Below are positions 34,567 through 43,343 of a stretch of 64,000 nt of DNA, one piece after another (position 1 is the stretch's first letter; every line of letters starts with the position of its first letter). The notes under the pieces were generated by a model that had not been told where the DNA came from, made no database searches, and saw nothing but the letters and a program-made list of their open reading frames with translations. This DNA comes from Pectobacterium wasabiae CFBP 3304 (GTDB taxonomy: Bacteria > Pseudomonadota > Gammaproteobacteria > Enterobacterales > Enterobacteriaceae): positions 1,240,001 to 1,304,000 of the forward strand of contig NZ_CP015750.1 in assembly GCF_001742185.1 (NCBI RefSeq), written 5' to 3'. The translations under genes and the position numbers were made by a program.

Positions 34567-35865
34567 ATGAAACAGACAACTGCCTCATCTACACCTGCCG
34601 CTGTAACGCAACCTTCGCAGAAAATATCTCGTCTGCGTTGGAATATTATTTTCATATTACTGATTGCTGCCGTGGTGAATTATCTTGACCGCGCCAATCT
34701 CAGTATCGCCAACACCACCATTTCAAAAGAGTTTGGCTTCAGTTCCACACAGATGGGACTCCTGCTCTCCGCATTCTTATGGCCTTATGCCATCGCTAAC
34801 CTGCCTGCTGGCTGGCTAGTCGACAAATTTGGTCCGAAAAAAATGTTCTCCTGGGCTCTCGGCCTCTGGTCTGGCTTCACTATTCTGGCCGGGTTCGTCA
34901 ATGGCTACGCCATGTTTTATGGCCTGCGTATGTTACTCGGGGTGTCTGAATCTCCGTTCTTTACCTCCGGGATTAAAATCACCCACCGTTGGTTCCCAAG
35001 CAATGAACGCGGCCTACCCACTGCCATCATCAACACTGGTTCGCAAATCGCCAACGCAGTTGCGCCACCGATTTTGACCATTCTGTTGTTAACCATGGGC
35101 TGGCGTGGCATGTTTATCGCCATTGGGCTGGCTGGCATTCCGCTCCTGCTGGTCTGGATGAAGCTCTACCGTAACCCGACGCCACAGGAAGAAGTTGAAA
35201 TCCATGGCCCTGTCGAAGCCACGGAAACGCAAAAACCAGACACGCCAAAAGCAAGCTGGGGCTCTCTGTTCAAGCACAAGACGACCTGGTTCATGATCCT
35301 GGGCAATTTCTCCATCATGTTTACCATTTGGGTCTATCTCACCTGGCTGCCAAGTTATCTGGAACGTTCTCTTGGATTCAGCTTGATGAAAACAGGTTGG
35401 GTCGCATCTATTCCATTTATGGCCGGTATTTTGGGCGTGCTGTGCGGTGGGATAATTTCTGATCGTCTGATTCGTCGCGGCACCAACACCATTACCGCGC
35501 GCAAGATCCCCATTGTATGCGGCGCCGCTCTCGCTGCGTGTTGCGTAGCTCCCGTGCCGTTCGTCACTGATACAACATTGTGTATCGCGCTGCTTTCTCT
35601 GGGATATTTCTTTTCTCAGATGCCTTCTGGCGTGATCTGGACGCTCGCGACCGATATCGCCCCGAAAGCACAGGTTGCCTCCCTTGGTGCCATCCAGAAC
35701 TTCGGCGGTTTCCTCGGCGCGGCCAGTGCCCCCATCGTCACAGGTATCATTCTGGATATGACGGGCGCGTTTACCAACGTGTTTATCTTCGGTGCCAGCT
35801 TACTTATGCTAGGTGCTATCAGCTACGGCGTATTTGTCAAAAAACCGTTACCGGCTGAACAATAA
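34567..35865 (+). CDS. MFS transporter, anion:cation symporter family (sugar acid type)
   Basis: 432 aa with twelve predicted helices. It resembles hexuronate/galactonate/glucarate transporters: VVNYLDRANLSIANTTISKEFGFSSTQMGLLLSAFLWPYAIANLPAGWLVDKFGPKKMFSWALGLWSGFT, then LRMLLGVSESPFFTSGIKITHRWFPSNERG. The ANLS segment and the Arg of LDRAN are the anion-binding part in the family. It is the last gene of the operon and should import the operon's substrate, most likely a sugar acid; which one cannot be told. Confidence 0.88.
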   Translation: MKQTTASSTPAAVTQPSQKISRLRWNIIFILLIAAVVNYLDRANLSIANTTISKEFGFSSTQMGLLLSAFLWPYAIANLPAGWLVDKFGPKKMFSWALGLWSGFTILAGFVNGYAMFYGLRMLLGVSESPFFTSGIKITHRWFPSNERGLPTAIINTGSQIANAVAPPILTILLLTMGWRGMFIAIGLAGIPLLLVWMKLYRNPTPQEEVEIHGPVEATETQKPDTPKASWGSLFKHKTTWFMILGNFSIMFTIWVYLTWLPSYLERSLGFSLMKTGWVASIPFMAGILGVLCGGIISDRLIRRGTNTITARKIPIVCGAALAACCVAPVPFVTDTTLCIALLSLGYFFSQMPSGVIWTLATDIAPKAQVASLGAIQNFGGFLGAASAPIVTGIILDMTGAFTNVFIFGASLLMLGAISYGVFVKKPLPAEQ

Positions 35866-35907
35866 TGGTTCACCTGCTGCGCCTTCAAACGCAGCAGGTT
35901 TCCACTG

Positions 35908-36282
<375 letters not shown>

Positions 36283-36329
36283 TCATTGTAACCCGCCTTT
36301 GGCGGCATAAAACCTATATGATTATAAGG

Positions 36330-36497
36330 TTATTAAGAAAAACAGGGCTTCGCGTAATACTGGACCGACCGCTGAGAGATAGCTATTACACAATAGAAGC
36401 CAGCGAGAACGCGACAGAAGCCTGCCAACGAGAGTTTCTGGTTCAGGACCCCGATAGTTATCTCTTGCGCTTCAGCCAATATATCGAACAGCCGTAG
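36330..36497 (+). pseudogene. Remnant of a VOC (glyoxalase/bleomycin-resistance fold) gene
   Basis: The plus-strand frame ends EACQREFLVQDPDSYLLRFSQYIEQP then stop. The REF.V.DPD.YLLRF pattern is the C-terminal strand motif of VOC-superfamily proteins, with the metal-ligand Glu. Upstream residues do not form the rest of the fold, so only the 3' end survives, between glpE and the glpD promoter. Confidence 0.5.
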
Positions 36498-36558
36498 CTC
36501 CCTGCTGGGCTATACCGTCAAAGTAGCCTCAAAACCTCCCGAATATCCCTTATTTTAA

Positions 36559-36574
36559 TGTGACAATTATCATC
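36559..36574 (+). promoter_or_regulatory. Candidate CRP site upstream of glpD
   Basis: TGTGA-CAATTA-TCATC matches the CRP consensus TGTGA-N6-TCACA at 8 of 10 positions. It lies about 125 nt before the glpD start and could also serve divergent glpE. Confidence 0.5.
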
Positions 36575-36651
36575 ATATTGTTAGCTTCATCACGCATAAA
36601 TGTTTTTATTTGGTTAACCATTGGCTGATTTGTTTGTTTTCGATTATTATA

Positions 36652-36669
36652 ATGCTCGAAAACGAACAT
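36652..36669 (+). promoter_or_regulatory. GlpR operator at glpD
   Basis: ATGCTCG-AAAA-CGAACAT fits the GlpR operator pattern (half sites like ATGTTCG and CGAACAT around a 4-nt centre), with one mismatch between arms. It lies 30 nt before the glpD GTG, where repression by GlpR would be expected. A second weaker TTTTCG-type half site lies just upstream at about 36637. Confidence 0.75.
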
Positions 36670-36699
36670 TTTGATTTATTCGAAGGTGGAGGAAGAAAC

Positions 36700-38202
36700 G
36701 TGGAAACCAAAGATCTCATCGTTATCGGCGGCGGAATTAACGGTGCAGGCATCGCCGCAGATGCGGCTGGGCGGGGTTTATCAGTCCTGTTGTTGGAAGC
36801 ACAGGATCTTGCCTGTGCCACGTCCTCCGCCAGCTCCAAGCTGATTCACGGTGGCCTGCGTTACCTTGAGCACTATGAGTTTCGTTTGGTCAGCGAAGCG
36901 CTGTCTGAGCGTGAAACGCTGCTGAAAATGGCCCCGCACATTATTTTCCCGATGCGCTTTCGTTTGCCCCATCAGCCGCACCTGCGTCCAGCCTGGATGA
37001 TTCGCATCGGCCTGTTCATGTATGACAACATTGGCAAACGCGTCAGCCTGCCTGCCAGTAAGGGACTGAAATTCGGTGCAGATTCCGTTCTTAAACCTGA
37101 ACTGAAGCAAGGCTTTGAATATTCGGACTGCTGGGTGGACGATGCACGTCTGGTGGTGTTAAACGCGCAAGAAGTGACAAAACGCGGCGGAGAAGTCCGT
37201 ACTCGTACCAAAGTGACCCGCGCTCGCCGTGAGCAAGGCGTGTGGATTGTCGATGCGGTTGATTCACTGACCGGCGAAACCTTCACCTGGCGCGCCAAAG
37301 GCCTAGTGAACGCGACCGGCCCGTGGGTGAAAGAGTTCTTTGATGACGGCCTAAAACTGAAATCGCCTTACGGCATCCGTTTGATCAAAGGCAGCCACAT
37401 CGTGGTGCCAAAAGTCCACAACCAGCCGCAGGCGTATATTCTGCAAAACAAAGATCACCGTATTGTGTTCGTGATCCCGTGGCAGGATGACTACTCGATC
37501 ATCGGCACCACCGACGTGGAATACAAAGGCAATCCACACGATGTGAAGATCGATGACAACGAAGTCGGTTACCTGCTGGATGTGTATAACGATCATTTCA
37601 AACAGCAGCTCACGCGTGACGATATCGTCTGGACGTATTCCGGCGTGCGTCCGCTGTGTGATGACGAATCCGATTCTCCACAGGCGATTACGCGTGATTA
37701 CACCCTGTCAGTGGATGATGATAACGGTCAGGCTCCACTGCTTTCCGTGTTTGGCGGCAAGCTGACGACGTACCGTAAGCTGGCAGAACACGCGCTGGAC
37801 AAGTTACACAAGTATTATCCGCAGGCAGGAAAGGCCTGGACGAAAGGTGCGGTACTGCCGGGTGGTGATATTGCTGGTACGCGTGATGACTACGCCGCCG
37901 CACTGCGTCGTCGCTTCAATCTGCCTGAATCACTGACGCGCCGTTACAGCCGTACCTACGGTTCAAACAGTGAACTGATCCTGGCAAACGTGAAAAACCT
38001 CAGCGATCTGGGTGAAGATTTCGGTCATGACCTGTATGAGGTAGAACTGCGCTATCTGGTTGAGAAAGAGTGGGCTGTCACGCTGGACGACGTCATCTGG
38101 CGTCGTACCAAACTGGGCATGCGCTTTGATGACGCGCAGAAACAGCGCATCAGCGACTGGTTAGCCAGCCACCACGAACAGCAGATGGCAAAAGCGGGTT
38201 AA
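36700..38202 (+). CDS. glpD: Aerobic glycerol-3-phosphate dehydrogenase GlpD
   Basis: 500 aa (E. coli 501). This membrane-associated flavoenzyme oxidises glycerol-3-phosphate to dihydroxyacetone phosphate and passes electrons to ubiquinone. It has the FAD motif DLIVIGGGINGAGIAADAAGRGLSVLLLE, SSKLIHGGLRYLEHYEFRLV, and FGGKLTTYRKLAEHAL. The start is GTG at 36700, supported by a GGAGGAA ribosome site and exact match to METKDLIVIGGG; the frame is open 30 codons upstream. Controlled by GlpR (operator upstream) and probably CRP. Confidence 0.97.
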   Translation: METKDLIVIGGGINGAGIAADAAGRGLSVLLLEAQDLACATSSASSKLIHGGLRYLEHYEFRLVSEALSERETLLKMAPHIIFPMRFRLPHQPHLRPAWMIRIGLFMYDNIGKRVSLPASKGLKFGADSVLKPELKQGFEYSDCWVDDARLVVLNAQEVTKRGGEVRTRTKVTRARREQGVWIVDAVDSLTGETFTWRAKGLVNATGPWVKEFFDDGLKLKSPYGIRLIKGSHIVVPKVHNQPQAYILQNKDHRIVFVIPWQDDYSIIGTTDVEYKGNPHDVKIDDNEVGYLLDVYNDHFKQQLTRDDIVWTYSGVRPLCDDESDSPQAITRDYTLSVDDDNGQAPLLSVFGGKLTTYRKLAEHALDKLHKYYPQAGKAWTKGAVLPGGDIAGTRDDYAAALRRRFNLPESLTRRYSRTYGSNSELILANVKNLSDLGEDFGHDLYEVELRYLVEKEWAVTLDDVIWRRTKLGMRFDDAQKQRISDWLASHHEQQMAKAG

Positions 38203-38241
38203 CTAGCGGTTACCGCAAGCGCTTTTTACTGCAAACACAAA

Positions 38242-38274
38242 AACGTCGTAGGTTTTTACCTACGGCGTTTTTTA
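38242..38274 (+). terminator. Rho-independent terminator of glpD
   Basis: AACGTCGTAGGT (38242-38253) pairs with ACCTACGGCGTT (38258-38269) with one G-U pair, and is followed by a T-run. Confidence 0.9.
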
Positions 38275-38290
38275 TATCATTAACACACAA

Positions 38291-38389
38291 TCACCATAGT
38301 ATTGGTTTGATAATCCAGATACCTTCAGCACACTCGCCGATAGTACCGTCAGACGAGACATAACCCATGTTGGCAGCAGTCCAACGGCA
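38291..38389 (-). pseudogene. Diverged duplicate of the glgP 3' end
   Basis: The minus strand reads CRWTAANMGYVSSDGTIGEC then AEGIWIIKPILW and stop. The intact glgP at 40821 ends [33 protein letters not shown]. Some 33 codons therefore match the last codons of glgP in the same orientation. It marks the far boundary of the AT-rich module between glpD and glgP and points to insertion by recombination at the glgP end. Confidence 0.8.
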
Positions 38390-38482
38390 TAACCAACTCC
38401 CGCGTAGCTTGACGTTGTATGGATATATCGGGATGATACAGTACAAACATGGGTTTTAATGTTATGAATAATACAATTAAGG

Positions 38483-38926
38483 ATGATGATGAGCAGGAAT
38501 ACATGTTTAAAATCGGATAATAATGGAGTGAGAATAAACAAATCATCTATTATTAAAATTTTTTTATTACCCACCTTTTTTTGGTGTTTTTTATCATTTT
38601 TATATGTTTTATTTTTCGGCGAACGATATAGTGAGACGAATTTTTTTAATAGCTGGGATTTTTTAGCTTGGATTATTTTTTCCGGTTACATCATCTTTAT
38701 TGGGGTTGTATCTATTTGTTTACATTTCATAATTAAAAAATATTTCATCGGCGCGATGGCGATTATTATATTTATCATGGTAACTATAGATTTTGATTAC
38801 GTGATTTCATCTTTACTGTTTATTATTATGCTCACCATTCCCATTTTTGGCTCGTTGACGTTGAGATATCTGCATAAAAAACACGCGCATCATGCGCAGA
38901 CTAACAATCAGGGCAATGAACATTAA
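38483..38926 (+). CDS. Small membrane protein with four predicted helices
   Basis: 147 aa, not recognised. Hydrophobic segments at about residues 23-45 (IIKIFLLPTFFWCFLSFLYVLFF), 55-82, 88-105 and 108-128 suggest a four-helix inner-membrane protein with a His-rich tail (HKKHAHHAQ). Three ATG codons stand in a row; the third is best spaced from AAGG. The gene is very AT-rich compared with glpD and glgP. Together with the next two genes it may be an immunity or accessory protein of a secreted effector. Confidence 0.6.
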   Translation: MMMSRNTCLKSDNNGVRINKSSIIKIFLLPTFFWCFLSFLYVLFFGERYSETNFFNSWDFLAWIIFSGYIIFIGVVSICLHFIIKKYFIGAMAIIIFIMVTIDFDYVISSLLFIIMLTIPIFGSLTLRYLHKKHAHHAQTNNQGNEH

Positions 38927-39022
38927 TGCCGATCATTAGAAAACCTTGAAATAGTTATATTACATCGAACTCAACCAATTAGATTTCTCATCTGTAATTT
39001 GTAGACATGGAGTCGTTAAAAA

Positions 39023-39607
39023 ATGAAAAAAATATTATTACTTATCGGAATATTACTAGGCATGGGAGGAACATGGCTATACCAGTGGATGAAGCCATCT
39101 TCTGACGATCCCTATTTCTTTCTAAATCCCAAACCAAATTACATTGGAGATAAAACTTACCCAATAGAAAAAGATATAGACTTATCTAAAAAAGGAGGGG
39201 CTTTCGATTTCATCTTTTGGGATACCCCTCAGCAAAAGCCAAAGATTTTATATTTATTTCCATTATCATCACCATCGCCGCACATATTATTAAAAGTAAA
39301 GAATTCAGACGCCACAAATGGAAACAGTAGTATTATTTATACATTTAAAGAAAATAAAGACCCAGTAGTTAATTTTGAATTGTATAAAATAAAAAACGAT
39401 CTTACTGAAGAATTAATTGAGAAAAAGATAATTAGTAATCTCGAACCTTATACAATTAATAATGAATATTTATTTTTTTATATAACGGATCAAATAAAAC
39501 AGTATGGGCAGTACCGGATTCACATTGACATACTAAATGACAATAAGAAGTTGAACGGAAATCATTTAACTTCTTCTATTTATATAGAGCAAAGATTTTT
39601 AAAATAA
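39023..39607 (+). CDS. Membrane-anchored periplasmic protein, candidate immunity protein
   Basis: 194 aa. An N-terminal anchor (MKKILLLIGILLGMGGTWLYQW) precedes a soluble, probably beta-rich domain (HILLKVKNSDATNGNSSIIYTFKEN, QYRIHIDILNDNKKL). It resembles the DUF5625-type proteins found beside type VI effectors, though I am not certain of this. It ends 11 nt before the candidate effector, so they are coupled. A periplasmic location would suit protection against a cell-wall-cleaving effector. Strongly AT-rich. Confidence 0.6.
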   Translation: MKKILLLIGILLGMGGTWLYQWMKPSSDDPYFFLNPKPNYIGDKTYPIEKDIDLSKKGGAFDFIFWDTPQQKPKILYLFPLSSPSPHILLKVKNSDATNGNSSIIYTFKENKDPVVNFELYKIKNDLTEELIEKKIISNLEPYTINNEYLFFYITDQIKQYGQYRIHIDILNDNKKLNGNHLTSSIYIEQRFLK

Positions 39608-39618
39608 AAGGATTTTAT

Positions 39619-40512
39619 ATGAAGCCAGAAAATAAAACAGAAGAGCTGCTTGAATATATTTCAAAAAAAGATAATCTAACAGTAGAACAAAAAAAGCAAG
39701 ATATTAAACAGTTTGCATACCCTGATAAAAGTGTGAATTATAATGCTGGCCAAGCTTGCGCCACATGCCCGCCCCCCCATGCCAGAAAAGAGTTTGTAGA
39801 TGAGCTTATTAATTCTTTAGAACCCAGATATGCAGTTACTATATATACAGCTTACCCAGGAACACCACTAAACGATGACTATGGAAATCCAGAATTTGAT
39901 AAAACTACTGAGGAAAGAATAATTTCAGTAGCTGGCCATATGTGGTTTAAACTATCAATAATCTCTGATAATAATCCAAAACCAGACTCTTATGGATTTG
40001 CCCCCATAAAATCAGGTATAATAGGAAATGGATTTGTTACTAAAAAAGATAATATTCACTATGAAAATCCTTATTACAGTAGAAAAATAGAGGTAAAAAA
40101 AGACCAATACGAAAAATTAAAAGAATTTGGAGACACCGCATTTAACAAATCTAATAAATACTTCAACCTCTACTACAATGGAGCAACAAATAGCTGTATC
40201 GATTTCACATGGCAAGCATTACGCCATGCAGGGTTAATTCCAACAAGTACATCGAATGATTTTAGTCGTTATAATCAAAAAAAGAAAAAAACAGGTAAAT
40301 TTGATGGCGATCTTAAAGTAATTAATAACATTCCACATATAAAGTCTATTCCCGCACCATTTCCTAATAGCGAATTAAATTCTGAGGAATATAACGAAAT
40401 ACCAAATAGAGCAATATTTCAAAAGTTTTTGTCTCGAAATGATGGCGATAAAAACAATGAAAATATAGGAATAGCAAGTAGACAACATAACGATGCAATC
40501 AATAGTGTTTGA
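39619..40512 (+). CDS. Candidate type VI secretion effector, permuted NlpC/P60-like hydrolase
   Basis: 297 aa, no signal peptide. His107 in VAGHMWFKLS and Cys193 in NGATNSCIDFTWQALRHAGL come in the His-then-Cys order of circularly permuted papain-fold enzymes (NlpC/P60, LRAT-like), where the Cys-x-Asp-Phe helix carries the nucleophile. Many type VI amidase effectors have this fold. The residues between (SYGFAPIKSGIIG, NPYYSRKIEVKKDQYEKLKEFGD) look like a conserved core. A ribosome site (AAAAGGA) precedes the ATG. A PAAR remnant starts at its stop codon and a candidate immunity gene precedes it. Peptidoglycan or lipid substrates are possible; the function is inferred. Confidence 0.65.
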   Translation: MKPENKTEELLEYISKKDNLTVEQKKQDIKQFAYPDKSVNYNAGQACATCPPPHARKEFVDELINSLEPRYAVTIYTAYPGTPLNDDYGNPEFDKTTEERIISVAGHMWFKLSIISDNNPKPDSYGFAPIKSGIIGNGFVTKKDNIHYENPYYSRKIEVKKDQYEKLKEFGDTAFNKSNKYFNLYYNGATNSCIDFTWQALRHAGLIPTSTSNDFSRYNQKKKKTGKFDGDLKVINNIPHIKSIPAPFPNSELNSEEYNEIPNRAIFQKFLSRNDGDKNNENIGIASRQHNDAINSV

Positions 40513-40717
40513 TATCGTTGCGGGTTCATCAACGGTTAAAGCTGATGGTTTGCCGTTGGCTCGTTAGAGCGATCCTCTGATTCCTCACGGTCATAGTAGG
40601 AGCATCAGCGATGGCTCATCCAGTGTGTTCATTAATGGCAAACCCGCGGCTCGTTTTGGAGATGAAGTAAGCTGTGGTGGCGTGTTGATTGGTGGGGGAA
40701 GCGTGAATATCGGCTGA
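40511..40717 (+). pseudogene. PAAR-domain remnant with an in-frame stop
   Basis: The plus frame reads DIVAGSSTVKADGLPLAR, stop (TAG at 40565), SDPLIPHGHSRSISDGSSSV, FINGKPAARFGDEVSCGGVL, IGGGSVNIG, stop. The repeated GSS.V..(N/D)G.P.AR.GD and SCGG pattern is that of PAAR proteins, which cap the type VI spike and carry effectors. The N-terminal third is missing and the frame is interrupted, so it is decayed. It ties the preceding gene to the type VI secretion system. Confidence 0.75.
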
Positions 40718-40752
40718 TACACTCTAAATACACAGATCTCCCTCAGCCTTAG

Positions 40753-40785
40753 TAAACAGGCGTTCATTGAACGCCTGTTTATTTT
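40753..40785. terminator. Terminator hairpin between the PAAR remnant and glgP
   Basis: TAAACAGGCGTT (40753-40764) and AACGCCTGTTTA (40770-40781) form a perfect 12-bp stem with a 5-nt loop, followed by TTTTA on the plus strand. It may act on both converging transcripts. Confidence 0.82.
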
Positions 40786-40820
40786 AAGAATTAGCCATCA
40801 ATGGCAGAGCCCTTCTCTCA

Positions 40821-43268
40821 TCACAGCCGTATCGGTTTAATATTCCAGATATCTGCTGCATATTCACCGATAGTACGGTCAGACGAGAAATAACCCATGC
40901 TGGCAATATTCTGAACGGCACAGCGCGCCCATTCATCCTTGTTCTGATACAACTCGTCAACCCGATCTTGCGTATCCACATAGCTGCGATAGTCTGCCAG
41001 GAGCTGGTAGTAATCGCCAAAATTAACCAGCGAATCAAACAGATCGCTGTAACGGCGGCTATCATCAGGGCTAAAAGCCCCTGTGGTGATTTGCGTTAGC
41101 ACACGGCGTAGCTCTTCGTCCTGATCGTAATATTGCCGTGGGTTATAGCCGTTCTGCCGTAGCGCTTCAACCTGATCGGCCGTGTTGCCGAAGATAAACA
41201 TATTCTCTTCGCCAATATGCTCCAGCATTTCGACATTTGCCCCATCCAGCGTGCCGATCGTCAGCGCGCCGTTCAGGGCAAACTTCATGTTGCTGGTCCC
41301 AGACGCTTCCGTTCCCGCCAGCGAGATCTGCTCAGAGAGATCCGCTGCCGGAATGATCAACTGCGCCAGACTCACGCTGTAGTTCGGAATGAATACGACC
41401 TTCAACCGATCGTGCAGTGCCGGATCGTTGTTGATCACCTTCGCGACATCGTTGATCAGGTTAATAATGTGCTTCGCCATGTAATAGGCCGATGCTGCCT
41501 TGCCCGCAAAAATGGCAACGCGCGGAACACGCGCGACGCCGGGATCGTCCTTAATGCGGTTATAGAGCGTGATGATGTGCAACACATTCAACAGTTGCCG
41601 TTTGTATTCATGAATACGCTTAATCTGCACATCAAACAGTGACTCAGGGTTAACCACAATATTTAGGTTTTCCGCCATGTAGGTCGCTAAACGTACTTTA
41701 TTCTTGAGCTTCACCTTGCGGATTTTCTGCACAAACGCCGGATAATCGATGTGTTGTTTCAATTCGCTCAACTGGCTCAGATCGGTACGCCAGGTCTGCC
41801 CGATGGTGTCATCCAACAGTTTGGAGAGCGACGGGTTAGCCAGCGCCAGCCAGCGTCGTGGCGTTACGCCATTGGTTTTATTACAGAAGCGATTGGGGAA
41901 GAGTCGGGCGAAGTCGGCAAACAGGGACTGCACCATCAGATCCGAATGCAGCTCCGATACGCCGTTCACTTTATGGCTGGCGATCACCGCCAGCCACGCC
42001 ATCCGTATTTTACGTCCGTTGTTTTCATCAATGATGGAAACCCGCGCCAGCAGCTCGTTGTCATCGGGAACTTCTTTCTGCACGTACTCCAGAAAATGTT
42101 CGTTAATTTCGAAAATCAGTTGCAGGTGGCGCGGCAGGATTTTACCCAGCATATCAACCGGCCAGGTTTCCAGCGCTTCCTGCATCAGCGTGTGGTTGGT
42201 GTAGGAGAAGACCTTCCTCACTACCGTCCACGCCTCGATCCACTTGAATTTATGCTCATCAATCAGCAAACGCATCAGCTCAGGGATCGCCAGTACCGGA
42301 TGCGTATCATTCAGGTGGATGGCGAATTTTTCCGCCAGATTGGCATAGGTCTTATGCATCATCCAATGGCGGCTGAGGATGTCCTGCACCGTCGCGGAAA
42401 CCAGAAAGTATTCCTGACGCAGGCGCAGCTCGCGGCCTGAATAGGTCGAATCATCGGGATACAGCACGCGCGACACGTTTTCCGAGTGGTTTTTATCTTC
42501 CACCGCCGCAAAATAGTCGCCCTGATTGAATTTACCCAGATTGATTTCGTTACTGGCCTGCGCACCCCACAGACGCAAGGTATTGGTGGCATCGGTATCG
42601 AAACCGGGAATGATTTGGTCGTAGGCGCACGCGATAACCTCTTCCGTTTCCAGCCAGCGTAACTTGCTGCCTTCCTGCTGGATACGTCCCCCAAACCGCA
42701 CTTTGTAACGTGTGCTATGGCGCGGAAATTCCCACGCGTTGCCGTATTCCAACCAGTAGTCCGGCGATTCCGCCTGCTTGCCGTTAACGATATTCTGTTT
42801 GAACATGCCGTATTCGTAGCGAATACCGTAGCCACGCCCCGGCAGCGCCATCGTCGCCAGCGAATCCAGGAAACAGGCAGCCAGACGCCCCAGGCCACCG
42901 TTCCCTAAACCAGGGTCATTTTCTTCCTGTAGCAGATCGTCCAGTTCCAGCCCCATACCATCCAGCGCCGCTTTCAGATCTTCATACAACCCCATCGCCA
43001 GCAGCGCGTTCGACAGCGTTCGCCCCAGCAAAAATTCCATCGACAGGTAATACACCTGCCGCACATCCTGCGAAAGCTGCGCGCGATTCGAGCGCAGCCA
43101 GCGTTCTACCATCCGGTCGCGCACAGCCAACAGCGTGGCATTTAGCCAGTCATGTTTATTCGCAATCGAGGGATCTTTCCCTACGGTAAACATGAGCTTA
43201 TAAGCAATAGAGTGTTTCAGCGCTTCCACACTGATCGTTGGTGAAGTATAGATAAACGGAGAGTTCAT
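40821..43268 (-). CDS. glgP: Glycogen phosphorylase GlgP
   Basis: 815 aa from this ATG, the same as E. coli GlgP; the frame is open 5 codons upstream. It releases glucose-1-phosphate from glycogen chain ends. Family regions: [58 protein letters not shown], and the PLP lysine in [30 protein letters not shown]. It is the last gene of the glg cluster (B-X-C-A-P). The extreme 3' end also exists as a diverged copy at 38291-38389. Confidence 0.97.
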   Translation of the reverse strand: MNSPFIYTSPTISVEALKHSIAYKLMFTVGKDPSIANKHDWLNATLLAVRDRMVERWLRSNRAQLSQDVRQVYYLSMEFLLGRTLSNALLAMGLYEDLKAALDGMGLELDDLLQEENDPGLGNGGLGRLAACFLDSLATMALPGRGYGIRYEYGMFKQNIVNGKQAESPDYWLEYGNAWEFPRHSTRYKVRFGGRIQQEGSKLRWLETEEVIACAYDQIIPGFDTDATNTLRLWGAQASNEINLGKFNQGDYFAAVEDKNHSENVSRVLYPDDSTYSGRELRLRQEYFLVSATVQDILSRHWMMHKTYANLAEKFAIHLNDTHPVLAIPELMRLLIDEHKFKWIEAWTVVRKVFSYTNHTLMQEALETWPVDMLGKILPRHLQLIFEINEHFLEYVQKEVPDDNELLARVSIIDENNGRKIRMAWLAVIASHKVNGVSELHSDLMVQSLFADFARLFPNRFCNKTNGVTPRRWLALANPSLSKLLDDTIGQTWRTDLSQLSELKQHIDYPAFVQKIRKVKLKNKVRLATYMAENLNIVVNPESLFDVQIKRIHEYKRQLLNVLHIITLYNRIKDDPGVARVPRVAIFAGKAASAYYMAKHIINLINDVAKVINNDPALHDRLKVVFIPNYSVSLAQLIIPAADLSEQISLAGTEASGTSNMKFALNGALTIGTLDGANVEMLEHIGEENMFIFGNTADQVEALRQNGYNPRQYYDQDEELRRVLTQITTGAFSPDDSRRYSDLFDSLVNFGDYYQLLADYRSYVDTQDRVDELYQNKDEWARCAVQNIASMGYFSSDRTIGEYAADIWNIKPIRL

Positions 43269-43343
43269 AATATTCATTCCCAAGTGAGTGTTACCATACC
43301 CTGTCGTTTTCAGATTGCATGCGGATGACGCGCCGCAGGAAAA

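Noticed and set aside
40784..41065. Open frame on the minus strand resembling the frame at 38272-38574
   Set aside because: Both are out-of-frame readings of glgP 3' ends; the true relation is the duplicated glgP terminus.
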